Origin: Morinoia aosen
Lineage: Eukaryota > Arthropoda > Malacostraca > Amphipoda > Talitridae
Assembly (NCBI GenBank): GCA_030386875.1
Contig: CM059560.1
Coordinates: forward strand, 32,730,183-32,794,182
Direction: 5' to 3'
Length of the DNA stretch: 64,000 nucleotides
Part shown: piece after piece, positions 39,401 through 51,818 of the stretch
How the letters are laid out: every line of letters begins with the position of its first letter
Numbering within the stretch: the first letter of the stretch is position 1
The notes under the pieces: generated by a model
Databases searched by the model: none
The model's input: the letters and a program-made list of their open reading frames with translations, nothing else
Told to the model about the DNA's origin: nothing
Program-made: the position numbers and the translations under genes

Positions 39401-41880
39401 GTCTCCTCGTGCTGTCGAACTCCTCACACACACTCCTGGCCACGCCGCTAGGTATGACTCGGTCCGAGGAAAGGCGGTGCAGAGAATGCTTTCAACACTG
39501 AATAATAATGTATCTCCCTCGTTAAAAGCATACCTGTGTCGGCTTTACTCGGCCAGGTTTTCACTCATGACATTACCATCTCTGCTGCTCACTCCTGGCT
39601 CTACGCTGAGGTATTCAGTAAACGATGGAAAGGAATTTTAGACCAGCCTGGATTTAGAGAAATCTAAAACACAACTAATCTGGACAAATTTCATGTACCG
39701 ACTCTTTGCTAGCGTGGCACAAGTGTTCGATAAAACATTTTTATAGTATTTTTATGTAACAAATATCCAAATTAACACTGAGGAAAATTGCACTTTTTTT
39801 AAACGTGTTCTTGTACAAACAAATTTTCGTTCGAATCGAAGACGTTCCGAGATATTTTTTAAAGAATTTTTGCGAAAGTAAAAACAGATCGGCAATATTA
39901 TTTGGAATATGTCTCAGACAGAAACACTAGTTTCGAAAAAAATGTAGCTTTGCAAATAAAGCCTTGCATATTAGTTACTGTCATTCGGTATATCATTTCA
40001 GTTCTCATATGTTTAGGTTAGCGTGTAAGGTAATCCCATTGAATACACTTATTTTTCTCTCAAATGTTCGCGCAAATACGTTCTGAAGCACCCTTCTCTG
40101 TAATTTCTAAAACTTTAAATCGCAAGAATAACTACAAGCTTTTAAATGCAATAAGTAAGCTCCCAGCGATGTATAATGCACGTGTATAAGCTGCACTTGA
40201 ATAGGCCACGATATATTTTGACAGAATAACTTAATTGGGCGCAATAAATTAGACGTTATTTTGAAGCCAGTGTTCCATAAATCCCATGATCGGAATTGCC
40301 GCATTCCCACCCGCCCATAAATCGCGGCGGCGGCGTGTGCCCTGCCTCGTAAGGACTGCAGCGCACTGCATTAATCCTCCTCCAAGGAAACATATCAAAG
40401 ATTCAATTCTCTAGCGGCTTGGATTTAATTTTCCTCGTCTTCAGTTATTGATGTTTTTATGTTCGCGGCGTCACATATCCTTTGAAGTTAACAGAAATTT
40501 TCGATGCAAAGTACTTTCAAGCAGCTTTATTACTTTTGTTCAGCTTTAAATGAATTCAAAGAGAAAAATTTATGGAAGGCATACCTTTTTTGTATGGTTT
40601 TGTAATGTCTCGGTCACAATCAACTCGATTTCTGTGCGCATGCTAACTTTATTGTCAAATCAGCTTCTATTTTTTGTTATTGAAATAGTTTTCCCATTTC
40701 CACTGGTAAAAACTGATGATTAATAAACCCTGACAGAAATGAAGCGAACTTGTCTATAAATTAGTGAACACCAGCACTTGAACATTATTCTACACTAAAT
40801 AAGAACCATCTGATTGATCCTAAACATAGAACTATGAAAAATCACTTTTCGTTGCAGGAAAATTTCTAAATAAATTCCGAATAAAATGAGTTGAATGATA
40901 TGCAGAAACATTTCCATATATTAACACAGAGTTTGAACTACACAAGCCAGTCATGCATACATTTAAGCAATATTCCGTCCACGACCGTCAGCCCCGGCAA
41001 ACGTTAGAGCGACCGACGTGGCAGGTGTGCATATAATTATTAAGGAGTGTGAGGCGGCGCACCAACATGCAATAAGGATCAGGCAGATACGCTTGCCTGG
41101 GAGTTTATTAACGTTCTGTGCAGGCAGGGGCCGTCAGTAGCCGACGTCCTCAGGAAATAGTCATGAGGAAATTCGATAACTGTGTGTCAAAACTGGCTAT
41201 CTTATTTGCTTTCTGGACGGCCGTTTCCTGCATTCTGTGACTGTGGATTTAATTCGAAGTTCTAAAACGGGGCTCGAATATTTATGTGTAGACTGAGTTA
41301 TTATTGAGAGACTTCACCTGAAACGGTAATTTTGAGAACGTGTTGAGAACATTATCAACGCTGTGCACTTACTGTAATGCAGCAAAGTTGTGCAGCGAAT
41401 AATGTTAGCATTTTTGACTTGCCGTTGACATAGCGTGAGTCAACTTATGGATGAAACACGTATTTTTAGAACATTTCTTTACTAAGTAATTATTTTGTGA
41501 AAGTCACAAATTCGGCAGTTCAAATACATATAATCAAAACTATTTGTAGCCTACTCGAAAATAACACATCAGCGAGCAGAATGTCATTCATGTTAAACGT
41601 TTTTAAATGTGTTCCTTCAGTGATTCTTGGGAATGAAATTTTTAATTTCCGTGAATGGCTTAAACTGCATATTGTCCAAAACAAACTAATACTTCTCTTA
41701 TTTTAGAACAAGGAGACCTATATATGGAAAAAGATTTCCAACTTCTTTTAACTTCTAATAGGCCTATGTATTTTTAAACCAAATACAACTACATAAAACT
41801 ATGAACTATATGAATAACATAATTAGTTTAGTCTTTTCTTAACCACTATGGTTCAAAAAAGAAAACAACTTTCACCCCGT
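36497..41880. other. Non-coding stretch
   Basis: No recognised gene. A 147-codon plus-strand frame at 38797-39240 has no known motif and lies in a locally GC-richer patch (38800-39600). Confidence 0.35.
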
Positions 41881-42080
41881 CGTGAGACAGTGAAATTCGC
41901 TGAATGGATCGCACCGAGCACTTAATATGTTAAGCTTTTTAGCAACCCTCTAGCAAACTGTTAATGTATATCACCCTGTTTTAATTCTTCTCTGTAAATA
42001 GAATTTGAGTGAGACTGATTCAACAACGCCGAGAGACAGTGAAATTCACCGAATGGTTGAGTGGATCGCACCGACCAATT
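41881..42080. repeat. Pair of short direct repeats
   Basis: GAGACAGTGAAATTCGCTGA then ATGGATCGCACCGA (41884-41920) recurs as GAGACAGTGAAATTCACCGA then GTGGATCGCACCGA (42032-42075). The origin is unknown. Confidence 0.7.
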
Positions 42081-43369
42081 CCAGTAAACATACAGAAATA
42101 TCGGACATCAGCATGATTTCTCCAGTCTAATTTCCAAATTTTAAGCGCTCTCTCTTAAAACGAATTCTTAATTTCGGATTAAATATTTATACAAGACTCT
42201 AAGAGCATTGATAAAACCTGGAAAAATTTTACACGCATAGTTCCTCGGCAGGATTGAGCAGATACGGAAGAGGTGGGAAATTGATTACGCAACTGAAACC
42301 TAAAACTCTCCTGTAGTATATCACTCGAAAACTTCACGCCAGTCAACTTCCAGAAATATCTGTGCGTCGATGAGTGTATCAAGTTTATTTAAATAATTCG
42401 CATTGTAATGCATCTGACACGCATTTTTATTTCGCTTGATGTTAAATTTGAGGCATTGAAGAAAATTTTCTTTCATTCCACGAACAATGGGATCCTGAGA
42501 CCGCGGCTTTTTTAGCCTTTATACATCACCAGCAGCTGCATCGAGTTCCATCAACAGTATTCCGGCATGACATTTTGAGACTTCAAAAAGAAATTCCATC
42601 ACTGACTGGAACATCGACGCCCGTTCATGATGTTCTGCACTCACCGTGATTCTTTTTCGGTGTTCCTGTTTGTCGCACTAAGGGGGTGGGTGTAAGCAAT
42701 GCTAAATCCGGGGTGTTCTGAGCCTCGCGGGAGGGCAAATAGAGACGGGGAAAATCAGCGAAGTGGAGGCGGTCTACAGCCTCCCAGCACGCAAACGCTC
42801 TCCTTGACGGGAACGAGAGTGTAGAGCTAATTATTTAACAGCCTGGATCGGCCATGATGAGATTCTGAATAAGTATATAGACCGTATAATTAAAAAAAGC
42901 TAAATACATAGCAATTCGAACGTTCGTGCGTACATTCTAATATGTAATAAGAAATATAAAGGATCGTCTTTTTGAAGACCACAGGCCAAACATTTTACCA
43001 AACAATATCAAATACTTAACAAGAAAGCTTATTTATATTTAACAAAATCAAACAGAAGTTATACCTGCTTAAAATATCTACAGATTTAAATAAGTTGCAC
43101 TGAACCCTAAGGAGGTAAAGTTATTTTTTATACTATGAATTCGTTCACATTTTATTCTCATACACGCCAAGGAAACAGTTGAACATGAGGAGTTGTAGAA
43201 GGGAGAAGTTAATTCCTAGTAGTCTCCCTAAGTCCCTATTTAGTGGAACTATTTCATAAGAAAATACTAAATAGGTCTACCAAATTTCAAAATATGACAC
43301 AATCAGACGATATGGACGTACAAGTACACGTACAATGAATGTGCACCTTACATCACCAAATAAACTAGG

Positions 43370-44410
43370 CCAAAACGCGCTGTTTGGATTACTGACGAAA
43401 TTAAAGAGCTGAGCAAAATAAAGAAAACTTACTCGCGAGAGTACATAAACAACCGATCAAACAATACTATGTACAAGAGATATAAGGAGCATGAAAATAT
43501 TATTTGGAAAAAATCACAAGAGCAAAATAAATTCACTTCCACCAGGAACTATTAACGGCATAAAAATAACCCAAAACAAACATGGGTAATCATTAGTGAA
43601 ATAGTTCAATATAAAAATTTAGACCGCATAAGTAATTTTGAAAATCCTTTGTAAACAGCCACAGGTTTCAACACATTCTTTTCAAAAGTAGGTGCGCAAG
43701 TCTTCAATGAAATAAGTGAAACCAAGCCAAATCAACCGTCACTTAAAAATTCGTGTCCTACTGCAACTGCAAGGGCTGGCGTCAGGTGGAGACCACGTCC
43801 TGTCGATTTACCAGAGATACGAAATATCTTACACTCGTTGAAAAATACAAGAGCAGCCGGACATGATAGGATCAGCCTTCAGTAAATCAAAGACAGTTTC
43901 CAAGTCACAGCAACACTGAATCGTTTGATACAACAAATAAGTCCTCAACCAATGGAAACACTCCATAATCACACCATTGCATACAACTGGTGACCTCAAT
44001 ACAAAAAAGAATGAATTTCTCAACAGTGGTGGTATGCCAAAGTAAATTCAAAAGAAGTGGTCACGTAACCCCTCTTCTTAATAAACTCGGCTGGACTCCT
44101 ATTCAGGAAAGGTTCCTCATGCACAAAGCCCAATCCGTATTCTTCTCTGATGGAAACTATGTCCTCTTAATCTCTTCCTCATGAGCAACGCTGAGAAAGT
44201 GCGATTGCATCCCCCACCGTCACCAACCCAAAGCCAAACAGAAACAATAATTTCTCAGTCGACTATCGTTCATCTGACATTGGCTAAAAGGCTCTGTCAA
44301 TATCAGGCGCCTTACTGTGAAACAAACTACCCCGGAGCATCAAAATCCCTCAAACATTGAGAGAATTTAAAACCAAAATAGCTCGTCATCTGGCGTCTCA
44401 ACAATAATTT
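43370..44410 (+). pseudogene. LINE (non-LTR retrotransposon) ORF2 relic
   Basis: The plus strand in shifting frames reads in the order of a Jockey/CR1-like LINE ORF2. AVWITDEIKEL then YKRYKEHENIIWKKS (43380-43520) match the linker between endonuclease and reverse transcriptase. KNNPKQTWVIISEIVQ (about 43563-43610) and FNTFFSKVGAQVFNEI (about 43670-43720) follow. DLPEIRNILHSLKNTRAAGHDRIS (given here in two parts: DLPEIRNILHSL, KNTRAAGHDRIS) marks the start of the RT domain. After a deletion of most of the RT catalytic core come HVTPLLNKLGWTPIQERF (about 44060-44115) and the C-terminal ALSISGALL with NKLPRSIKIPQTLREFKTKI (two adjoining motifs, about 44290-44380). Stops and frame changes are frequent; it cannot be active. 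Confidence 0.8.
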
Positions 44411-44569
44411 TAAGCTGCAGTACATACTGAAAAAGTAATAACGAATCTCTGCTCATTACCCAATTTTTCAATACTTTATACTACAGTTTTGTATTATACG
44501 TATGTATTATGATTGCTTTTATGCTAATGTTTGCGCACAGGCATATGTATGTGTATAGTTATGTATGCG

Positions 44570-44935
44570 TGTTATGTGAATGTAGGTATGTGTGTGCATA
44601 TACAGTCAGTATATATATATGTACGTACTAAAGTGTACTAAGCTAGCAACTAGCATTTCAACTATAAATATCGCTCCTTTTCTTTACACTCCGAACTTCT
44701 AACATTACCTAAAACGTCATTTCTCTTTATTATTTCAAAGCATTGATGTAAAAAATATAAGTTTGTTGTGTGGTTCACCCTCATATGTTTAATTAGATGC
44801 TTATTAGCTAATGACCTTTACGTTAAAATATTTAATTTTTAAAAATTGAAATTTCATGCCTGTATCCTAGTATCTGTGTACATATGTGTGTATGTATGTG
44901 CGTATATCTAAACATATATATATAATTTTATATAT
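44570..44935. repeat. TATG/TA-rich simple repeats
   Basis: Several short runs of TATG, GTAT and TATATA at 44570-44625 and 44880-44935. Confidence 0.7.
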
Positions 44936-47900
44936 TTGTAAATGCATTCATACATTTACAAATAGTTTCTGCAAAATTTCTTATCAAGCGACTTTAATTT
45001 GTCCTGCAAATACGGTATTTTTTAATTTTCTCCTCAGGTTGTTGTCAAACATTTAAATTAAAAATTTAATAAATTTGTTGTGCGAGTTAAAGAATGTTTT
45101 TTTAGACAATTAGCTCACTTTCATTTTCTCATGCTCGCTCGAAAAGATATTTTTGAAGATCTGCCGTAACAAACAATTCAAATATTATTCCCTGATATCA
45201 AGAAAGCCAAAGCTTATTTGTCAATGTTTGTGTAAACTGTCATACGAGTATGTGTTTTCACCCCAAAGAATTCATTATCTTAATCTTTATTGCTTCCATG
45301 AATTAACAAACACTATTCATCTTCAATTAACTAACCATAGGATACATTTTTATTTTTTCCAGTCTTTGTACAAGCATTAAACTGGGCCTTCAAGGCACCT
45401 ATGCATGGTTATTAATTAAATGCATTTGCATCAAAACATTTCAAAAAATAATGTTATTCTGTCCAATTTGTTAACCTTATATGACATAAATGTTTTCTTC
45501 TCCTATTCATGTCATAAAATGTTCTTGTTACCCTTGCGTGGTACAATTTATCATTTCTTTCGCTGACGGCCTTATCTAGGTGGTTAATTTAACGTATTAC
45601 TCCAATTGTGTAACACATGCCTTAGTTGCCGTTGTAGAACAATTCTTTTCATGTTTCTGACTCAGGTAGGCGCTTCTGTGCCACAATTATTAGCACGGAA
45701 ATATCATGTATTCATGGTGTGATAAAAAATATTTTCTCCGAGCTCCTTGATTGGCATTCTAGATAATATTTAGGAGTGAAAATATACTTCTGAATGTCAA
45801 CCTCGTTGCCTTAGTCGCAAAATTGTTTTAATCCACCCGATTTACTTTCAAAAATAATTTCTTATACCGTAAGTCCTTGATCTCGTATTTCAATGTAAGT
45901 GTGGCCGAAAAAGAGTGCTTTCATCTACGCGTCGTCACCGAAATTATGTCTTCGTTTCTAATTGCAGTTGCTTATATTATCAAACCTAGATTAAGCAGCA
46001 GTGGGATTACAATGCTTTCAAATACATGTTTCGACTAGTGACATATGTAGGTATTACGAGACTCATGTGTGTTTATCAACTAAGGACCTTTACTTTAAGA
46101 TATTTTAAAAATCAATGATGCGCTTTTTGTATTACCTTCACTGGAAATAAACTGTATTTTTTACCTCAACTGCCAGTGCTGCACCTCACAGCTGTGCTGC
46201 CATGGCAGCAAGGTTGTAGTGCAACTCGAGGATGTTGGATCCCAAATCTGTCTCACTTTTCATTTAAAATAACTCTCGCGTTTCAATGGAATTCGTATTT
46301 CGAAAACTTCTTGTTAATAGTTTAGAAAAAATGATGTGAAATTGAAAATATAGATAATGGTGGTATATAATTGTACTAATGCTAATAGATGATACAGTAA
46401 TCCAATGTTATTGCGCTAGAATTCGTTGTATGACGCAGAATGTCACAATATAGTATGCAATATGTTATATTCTGAGGACGGAGATATTCCTCAGTCTAAC
46501 AAAGAAACTTCAATATTATCTTTTCGAGAAAGTTATGAGACTACTGTTATCGCATCAAACTGACTCCGTCACCTCCATTACAAATAAAGGTACTTAAAAT
46601 ACACGAGATATTTCTGCTAACCTAAATTACAAACTTAGTGTCTGACTACAAAAAACAATGTCACATTACGCAGCTTCTCCTAAGAAATTACCTATCATGC
46701 CACTTTATGAGAACAAGTCAGAGATTCAATTATTGTACGAAAGGAAGTGAAGGCTTTAAACACTTGATGGATCGAACGAAAATCGTTCAGATCAAGCGTT
46801 GAAGACGTTAGGTTTCCTCAATCTAAGCCCTTGTAAAATTATCCTAACACAACTGTTGTGAACTGTTTGACGCCTGAGAAGGTACGTTTCCCCGTTGGAA
46901 AGTCAATGATTCATTTTTAAGATACATAGTTGCTCCTTTGAACGTAATTGTCAAAATTTACTTGAGCGACATTGTGATCATTTTCCCCCATGTAAAACCA
47001 GAATAAGGGAGGATTTTGATGTATCGAAGATAGCAGCCCAGAGCTTCCACCATGTGGTTTTTGACGTCTGGAAACTGTTCTGTGGGAGTCTGGATGTCTA
47101 CATGAGACTTTTCCAGAACTCTGTGTTTTTAGCAGTCGAACTTCAACTCTCCTCAAAACAAATTCCTCTGGGGAGGCGCCTTATGTCATCGGTAAGTGAA
47201 CTTTCCTTCAACTTGTAAGAAGAATCAATTCAAGCCGTGTTTGACAATGTCTTTCATGATTTTTAACTCGCAGCTGGTAAACTTTCACATTTAACCTTAG
47301 GTCTCGCCTCACTTCTTGACGGCTTCGATAATCTTGGCTGCGCGATAAGTTTGAGCGCGAACACTTCTAGAACGACCATCTGAGCTCCTGAGTTCGTCGA
47401 GCTGACATAGAGATGAACTGCAAAATTTGACACCCTTAGCAACTTGAAAATATTCAGTTTTACCTTGTTCACGCACTGTAACTCAGACATTGCTTAACGG
47501 TTATAATTCATTTTACTGATCAAGCCAATTAACAATTCTTAAAACATACGAATGTTTGACCTTTATAACCTTTTCAGAATCTTCGCCTAAATAAGAGAAT
47601 GGCTGTGACAATATTTTAATATGTTTTGAAAATAAGTACGAGAACTCTGTGTCACTCTGCACGCTTAATAAAGCAGTATAGAACTTGAATTCAAATGTAC
47701 ATAAATATGATATTATTTTCTTCTTATGACTCATACTCATACAGACTCTTGAGTCCTACCGCAACATTCCACAGCGTTACGACATTGCTTCAACTCGTTA
47801 ATGTTATAGACGTACGAAGCACGAGCCGTCGCTTGATTAATTGTTCACTTCATGTTGTTCACTAGAATCTGAGTTACGAACTTTCATTCGGTCATTTCTT

Positions 47901-48834
47901 CACCCCGAGTTACGAGCTAATATTCGAGTTACGAGCGAACTTCTAAGCCGCCACCAGTCGGTGCTGCTCGCACCACGACGCTCGCCCGGCATGCCGCATG
48001 TCGCTCGTTGACATGCGGCACTGAAGAGTGCCCACTCAAACACTCACAAACCTAAGTTCAATGATTTCTGTTACTCAAGAATGAAAATGCAGGCACTAAA
48101 ACACGTTAATTGGAGCTAAGGGCTAAAACTTTGCCTATCTTAGAAAAAAGCATGTTCATTAATTGTTCTACATTCGAAGTCTAGCATGTGATTCTTGTAC
48201 TTAAGGACGTTAAAAATTAACTCGGTTGTTGACTTTTGTAGCATTTCAGCGAAAATTTTTGACTCAGTACGAGTTTTGACATATTCAGTGTCCAATCCCG
48301 CTTCAAAAATTTAGACTACTAGTCCATTGTATATTCTCGTAGTATTGTGTATTCTCATTGTGTAGTACATGTCCCTTTCAATAATATTTGCTTTGAAAAA
48401 AAGCCCTAAAACAATCTTGAATGCACAATCACATTTTACATGTAAACCAACGGGTATGTGCAATTTTATACGTGCTATCTGAAAACTGCAATCTTCAGGC
48501 TGTGAACTGAGAACTGAAATTTTTCATTTACTGCCTCAAATATTCGTTCATTTTTAAAATTCTTCTGATCTCCAATCTTGTCTGAGCTAGCTGAACCCTT
48601 TCATCTTGTACATACTGCGTGGAACGTTCCAATTCGTGAACTGAAAATTGATCGAAATCTGATATCTTCTTCAAAATAACGAACACAATGTGCCTCATAC
48701 GAAGCAGCTGATATTTATTGTGTTTTGTTCCCCAACTGAAACCTGTAAATTTGTACCTTAACGTATGTTCTAACTGCTACTAGCTATTTACCTTTTACCT
48801 TGTACACATCAGAAGATCATAATTATTTTGTTCA
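44936..48834. other. Non-coding stretch
   Basis: AT-rich, no recognised gene or transposon. Confidence 0.4.
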
Positions 48835-49038
48835 TAAAAACTGATACCCGTTATCTCGCACACAACAGCTGGGGCGCCTTGTACAGTACATAAAACTGAT
48901 ACCCGTTATCTCGCACACAACAGCTGATGCGCCTTGTATCGTACATAAAAACTGATACCCGTTATCTCGCACACAACAGCTGATGCGCCTTGTATCGTAC
49001 ATAAAAACTGATACCCGTTATCTCGCACACAACAGCTG
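48835..49038. repeat. 55 to 56-bp minisatellite, 3.6 copies
   Basis: Tandem copies starting at GATACCCGTTATCTCGCACA at 48843, 48898, 48954 and 49010. Copies 2 and 3 are nearly identical; copy 1 differs in the GGGGCGCC and CAGTAC positions. Confidence 0.95.
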
Positions 49039-49310
49039 AGCCTAAGAGATAATCTAAAAATGCAGAGGGCGCGGCTGACGGCCGTGGAGCACGCGACGGA
49101 GCACTGCGGAGTCTGATCATAGTAATACTGGAGATTGAGGACAGGTTCTCCTACATTAAAATTGCCTCCCATGCCGCCATAGCGCGACTTTCCAATATTA
49201 AAATTGTACTGGCGCTGCCCCGCGTTACTCGACAAGGAGGCTTCACTTACCGTCGCCGGTTGTGAAACGCGTGAAATTACAGATTTACTTACGTCCAATG
49301 TTCCATCAAT
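49039..49310 (-). CDS. Unrecognised open frame, possible exon fragment
   Basis: The minus strand is open from about 49310 into the minisatellite. The non-repeat part contains QRQYNFNIGKSRYGGMGG and NFNVGEPVLNLQYYYD, which looks compositionally like protein but matches nothing I know. The part left of 49039 is repeat translation. A GTAAGT word sits at the frame's beginning. I cannot decide between a chance frame and an exon. Confidence 0.12.
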
Positions 49311-49936
49311 GAATGTGTGGCATTTAGGCTCACCACAAATGAGTGAAATTTTAGTGTTTATCTTAATTTAGGTGTGGATAATTTTTCGCGTTCTTGTGTG
49401 AGTTTGGGTGTACTAAAGAAGCGTCTGACTAAATTTGAATTATTTCGCGTTAGCCCTGTTGGATTGTCGCGCAAAAAATTGGCGAAGAAATTCGTCTTTA
49501 TTGTTGAAACGCGTTCTTTGAAATTCGTTTCATTCCATGCGCAAAAAAAAATTTTTGAATGGAGGAATTCAATTTGGAGAAAACGAAAAGTATTAGAATT
49601 TACACGAACAAATGTGAGTAGCAATCTGCGTAGAAAAAGTCGGGGAATATATGTTCGACTAGATATAAAGTACAGGTTTGCACTAGTCCAATTAAATTTT
49701 GTACATTGTATATTCATGCTCTTCGTTGTATTAAACTGAAGAAGATAAAAACTGTCTTCCGTTCATTCAGAACAATCCTCAACTCCATGCCATAGGTCGA
49801 GCATACAGTTTTGCAAAATTAGTAAATAGTTCACGCATTACCTTCATCAGGTATTGAAGCAAAATGTAATTGAATTTGTTGCGTTGTCAAATACCTCAAA
49901 CTCTACCATCCAACTCCTCCACAAACTACAACACAC

Positions 49937-50288
49937 ATCAACGTTACACTAATTAAGCGCTACTTTCTACTCTTCTTATTTTTTTAACAGTTCTCCTCCA
50001 GTCGTCCCGGCACACCCTGGGTTCAGCTCACCAAAGCTCCAGCGCAAAAGAGTTTACCAGTTCCAGTAAATGCCTTTAAAAAATTTTTTCCCCATTGACA
50101 AAAAGATTAGGCATCAATGTTACACTCATTAAGAGCTACTTTCTACTCTTCATATTTTTTTAACAATTCTCCTCAGGTCGTCCCGGCACACCCTGAGTTC
50201 AGCTCACCTCAGCCCCAACGCAAAAGAGTTTACCAGTTCCAGTGAATGCCTTCAAAAAATTTTCTCCGCATTTGCCGAAAGATTAGGA
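49937..50288 (+). repeat. Two tandem copies of a 176-bp unit next to the element's left TIR
   Basis: Units 49937-50112 and 50113-50288 share TTACACT, GCTACTTTCTACTCTTC, GTCGTCCCGGCACACCCTG and AAGAGTTTACCAGTTCCAGT. They are about 10 percent diverged by eye. They abut the left terminal region of the Polinton, so they may be the outer part of its terminal repeat or the flanking DNA. The matching right-hand DNA lies outside the window. Confidence 0.85.
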
Positions 50289-50323
50289 GTAGTAAGTGGA
50301 AAGAGCTTGCCAGCCCAATTTAG

Positions 50324-50445
50324 GATTTTTGGAGGATTTCAGCAATTAAAGAACGACCTTGAAAAGCCGCAAAGCCTCATCCATGATTTTTGGAGGGTTA
50401 CAGCAATTAAAGAACGATCTTGTGAAGCCTCAAAATTAATGATTT
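50324..50445 (+). repeat. 61-bp direct repeat in the left terminal region
   Basis: GATTTTTGGAGG, CAGCAATTAAAGAACGA and GAAGCC/AAAGCC recur with a 61-bp spacing (starts at 50324 and 50385). The second copy and most of the first lie within the terminal inverted repeat, and the same pair is present in reverse at the right window edge. Confidence 0.85.
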
Positions 50446-50580
50446 TACGAATTAACTTGAGAAGTAAAAAAAATATTCTTATATTGCACATTTATTTCAA
50501 TACTCAAAATGTTACGATTAAGAAAAAATGATTTGCTACTGAAATTTTTAAAGAAGTATATAATTTCAATAAAACGTTTA
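50346..50580 (+). repeat. Left terminal inverted repeat (inner part)
   Basis: These 235 bp equal the reverse complement of 63766-64000 without gaps and with six mismatches (about 97 percent identity, hand count). The match stops at the inner side after AAAACGTTTA. On the outer side it is limited by the window edge, so the true repeat is probably longer. Confidence 0.97.
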
Positions 50581-50638
50581 AAATATGTAATAAACTATTT
50601 ACAATACTTGAATCCCTGTGTGTGTATAGGCTGGTGTT

Positions 50639-51395
50639 TCAAATTCTAGGTACAAAGTCTTTAAAATACTTTTTCGGAATATAAACTTGTTTCAAATTTC
50701 TACAGTATTTTCCCTTTAATGGGTGAACGTCTTTGTTTATCATTATGTAGCTAAAAGGAATTTTGAAAGTATCACTGCAAAATTCAATAAATTCTTCTAA
50801 GGACATGTCTCCTGAGACAATGTCCATATGAATATTTCTTAAATCGTTAGTTGGTAATTCAAATAGAATCAATAGGTTTGCATTCGTCCGTATCGACTGA
50901 CGAGGTAATAAATAATAATTTTGAGTCAAGTAAATCGAGCTGCAATAATTGTGCCTCCCTCGGGTGTAAAAATTATCAGCTGGAGTCTGATTCTTTTCAG
51001 TTGCTATGTCATCGAATATAAACAAATTTTTTTTCTTAGCATCCACTGATATCTTCAAAATATTTAACGATTTCCTTTGCGCTGCGTTTTACAGGTAAGC
51101 CTTCGAGAAATGTATCAATATTTCCACTACCGATTTTAAAAAGCTCAATTATTTCAGACTGTTTATAACCTTTTGAAAAAGCATTTTTAAGTATTTTATA
51201 TTCTGCTTGTTTTGTCGATTTACTATAAAGAAACAGGTTCGTAAAATCGATATATTCCTCAAGAAGAAGTCTGATCAATAAACAGGTTTTACCACAATTC
51301 GATCTACCGACTATTACACACCGTAAAGAAGGTGAAGGAAAAATAAAATGATTCTTTTGATTATTTCTTTTACTGTCTTTCCACATGTACACCAT
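50639..51395 (-). pseudogene. A32/FtsK-HerA-type DNA-packaging ATPase, frameshifted
   Basis: The enzyme would pump the element's DNA into its capsid. The first frame (51395-51036) starts at an ATG preceded by TATATAAA and carries the Walker A motif GRSNCGKT (residues 30-37). The second frame (about 51055-50639) carries Walker B (NLFIFDD) followed by YLTQNYY, a sensor-like segment typical of Polinton ATPases. The two frames differ by one phase and overlap at 51036-51058, so a single indel splits the gene just before Walker B. Total length, about 250 residues, is normal for the family. It is the last gene of the element. A sequencing or assembly error at this point cannot be excluded. Confidence 0.88.
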
Positions 51396-51406
51396 TTTAT
51401 ATAACT
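51396..51406 (-). promoter_or_regulatory. TATA-like motif at ATPase start
   Basis: GTTATATAAA directly before ATG; a looser version of the element's shared motif. Confidence 0.4.
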
Positions 51407-51748
51407 AATAAACTACATCTCATTTTACAATATTTATTTTCTGTTTGAAGCAATTGTAAACATTGTTTTTTTAAATTCGCTACTTCATTAAGTTCAATTC
51501 TTCAATGTATTTTTCTTTCTTATTGGTTGTCTCGTTGGGCAATTACGAGAGAAAAAGCTACCTTTGGTGTCATAAGAATCGTTACTGATTAATGTTTCAA
51601 GATGAATGATATTTGACTCTAATTGAGTTATAACTTCCCTATTTAATTCGACATCATTTTGAATTTGATTAACATCTAATTGCAATTGATTTATGTTTGC
51701 AGTATTGCGAACAACTTCTCTTTGAATGTCTGTAATAATATCTTCCAT
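51405..51748 (-). CDS. Small coiled-coil protein, possibly broken
   Basis: An 84-codon frame (51748-51494) starts at ATG after AATAAA. It is dominated by heptad-like INQLQLDVNQIQNDVELN and ITQLESNIIHLETLI, predicting a coiled coil. Its last codons run into a different frame that again reads coiled-coil-like (ELNEVANLKKQ) down to about 51405, so the gene may have lost frame near 51510. A direct repeat of about 33 bp (51490-51522 and 51753-51787) brackets the frame. In one phase both copies encode a KEKxIEEL-type segment, suggesting internal duplication. The function is unknown; next to the fibre-like gene it may be part of a virion appendage. Confidence 0.5.
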
Positions 51749-51818
51749 TTTATTAAGTTTAATTCTTCAATGTGTTTTTCTTTTTTAATAAGTTCATCTA
51801 TTAAAAAACATGTTTTTT

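Noticed and set aside
49358-49739. Overlapping 119 to 121-codon frames on both strands
   Set aside because: No motif on either strand; AT-rich chance frames are more likely, though they lie close to the element's left side.
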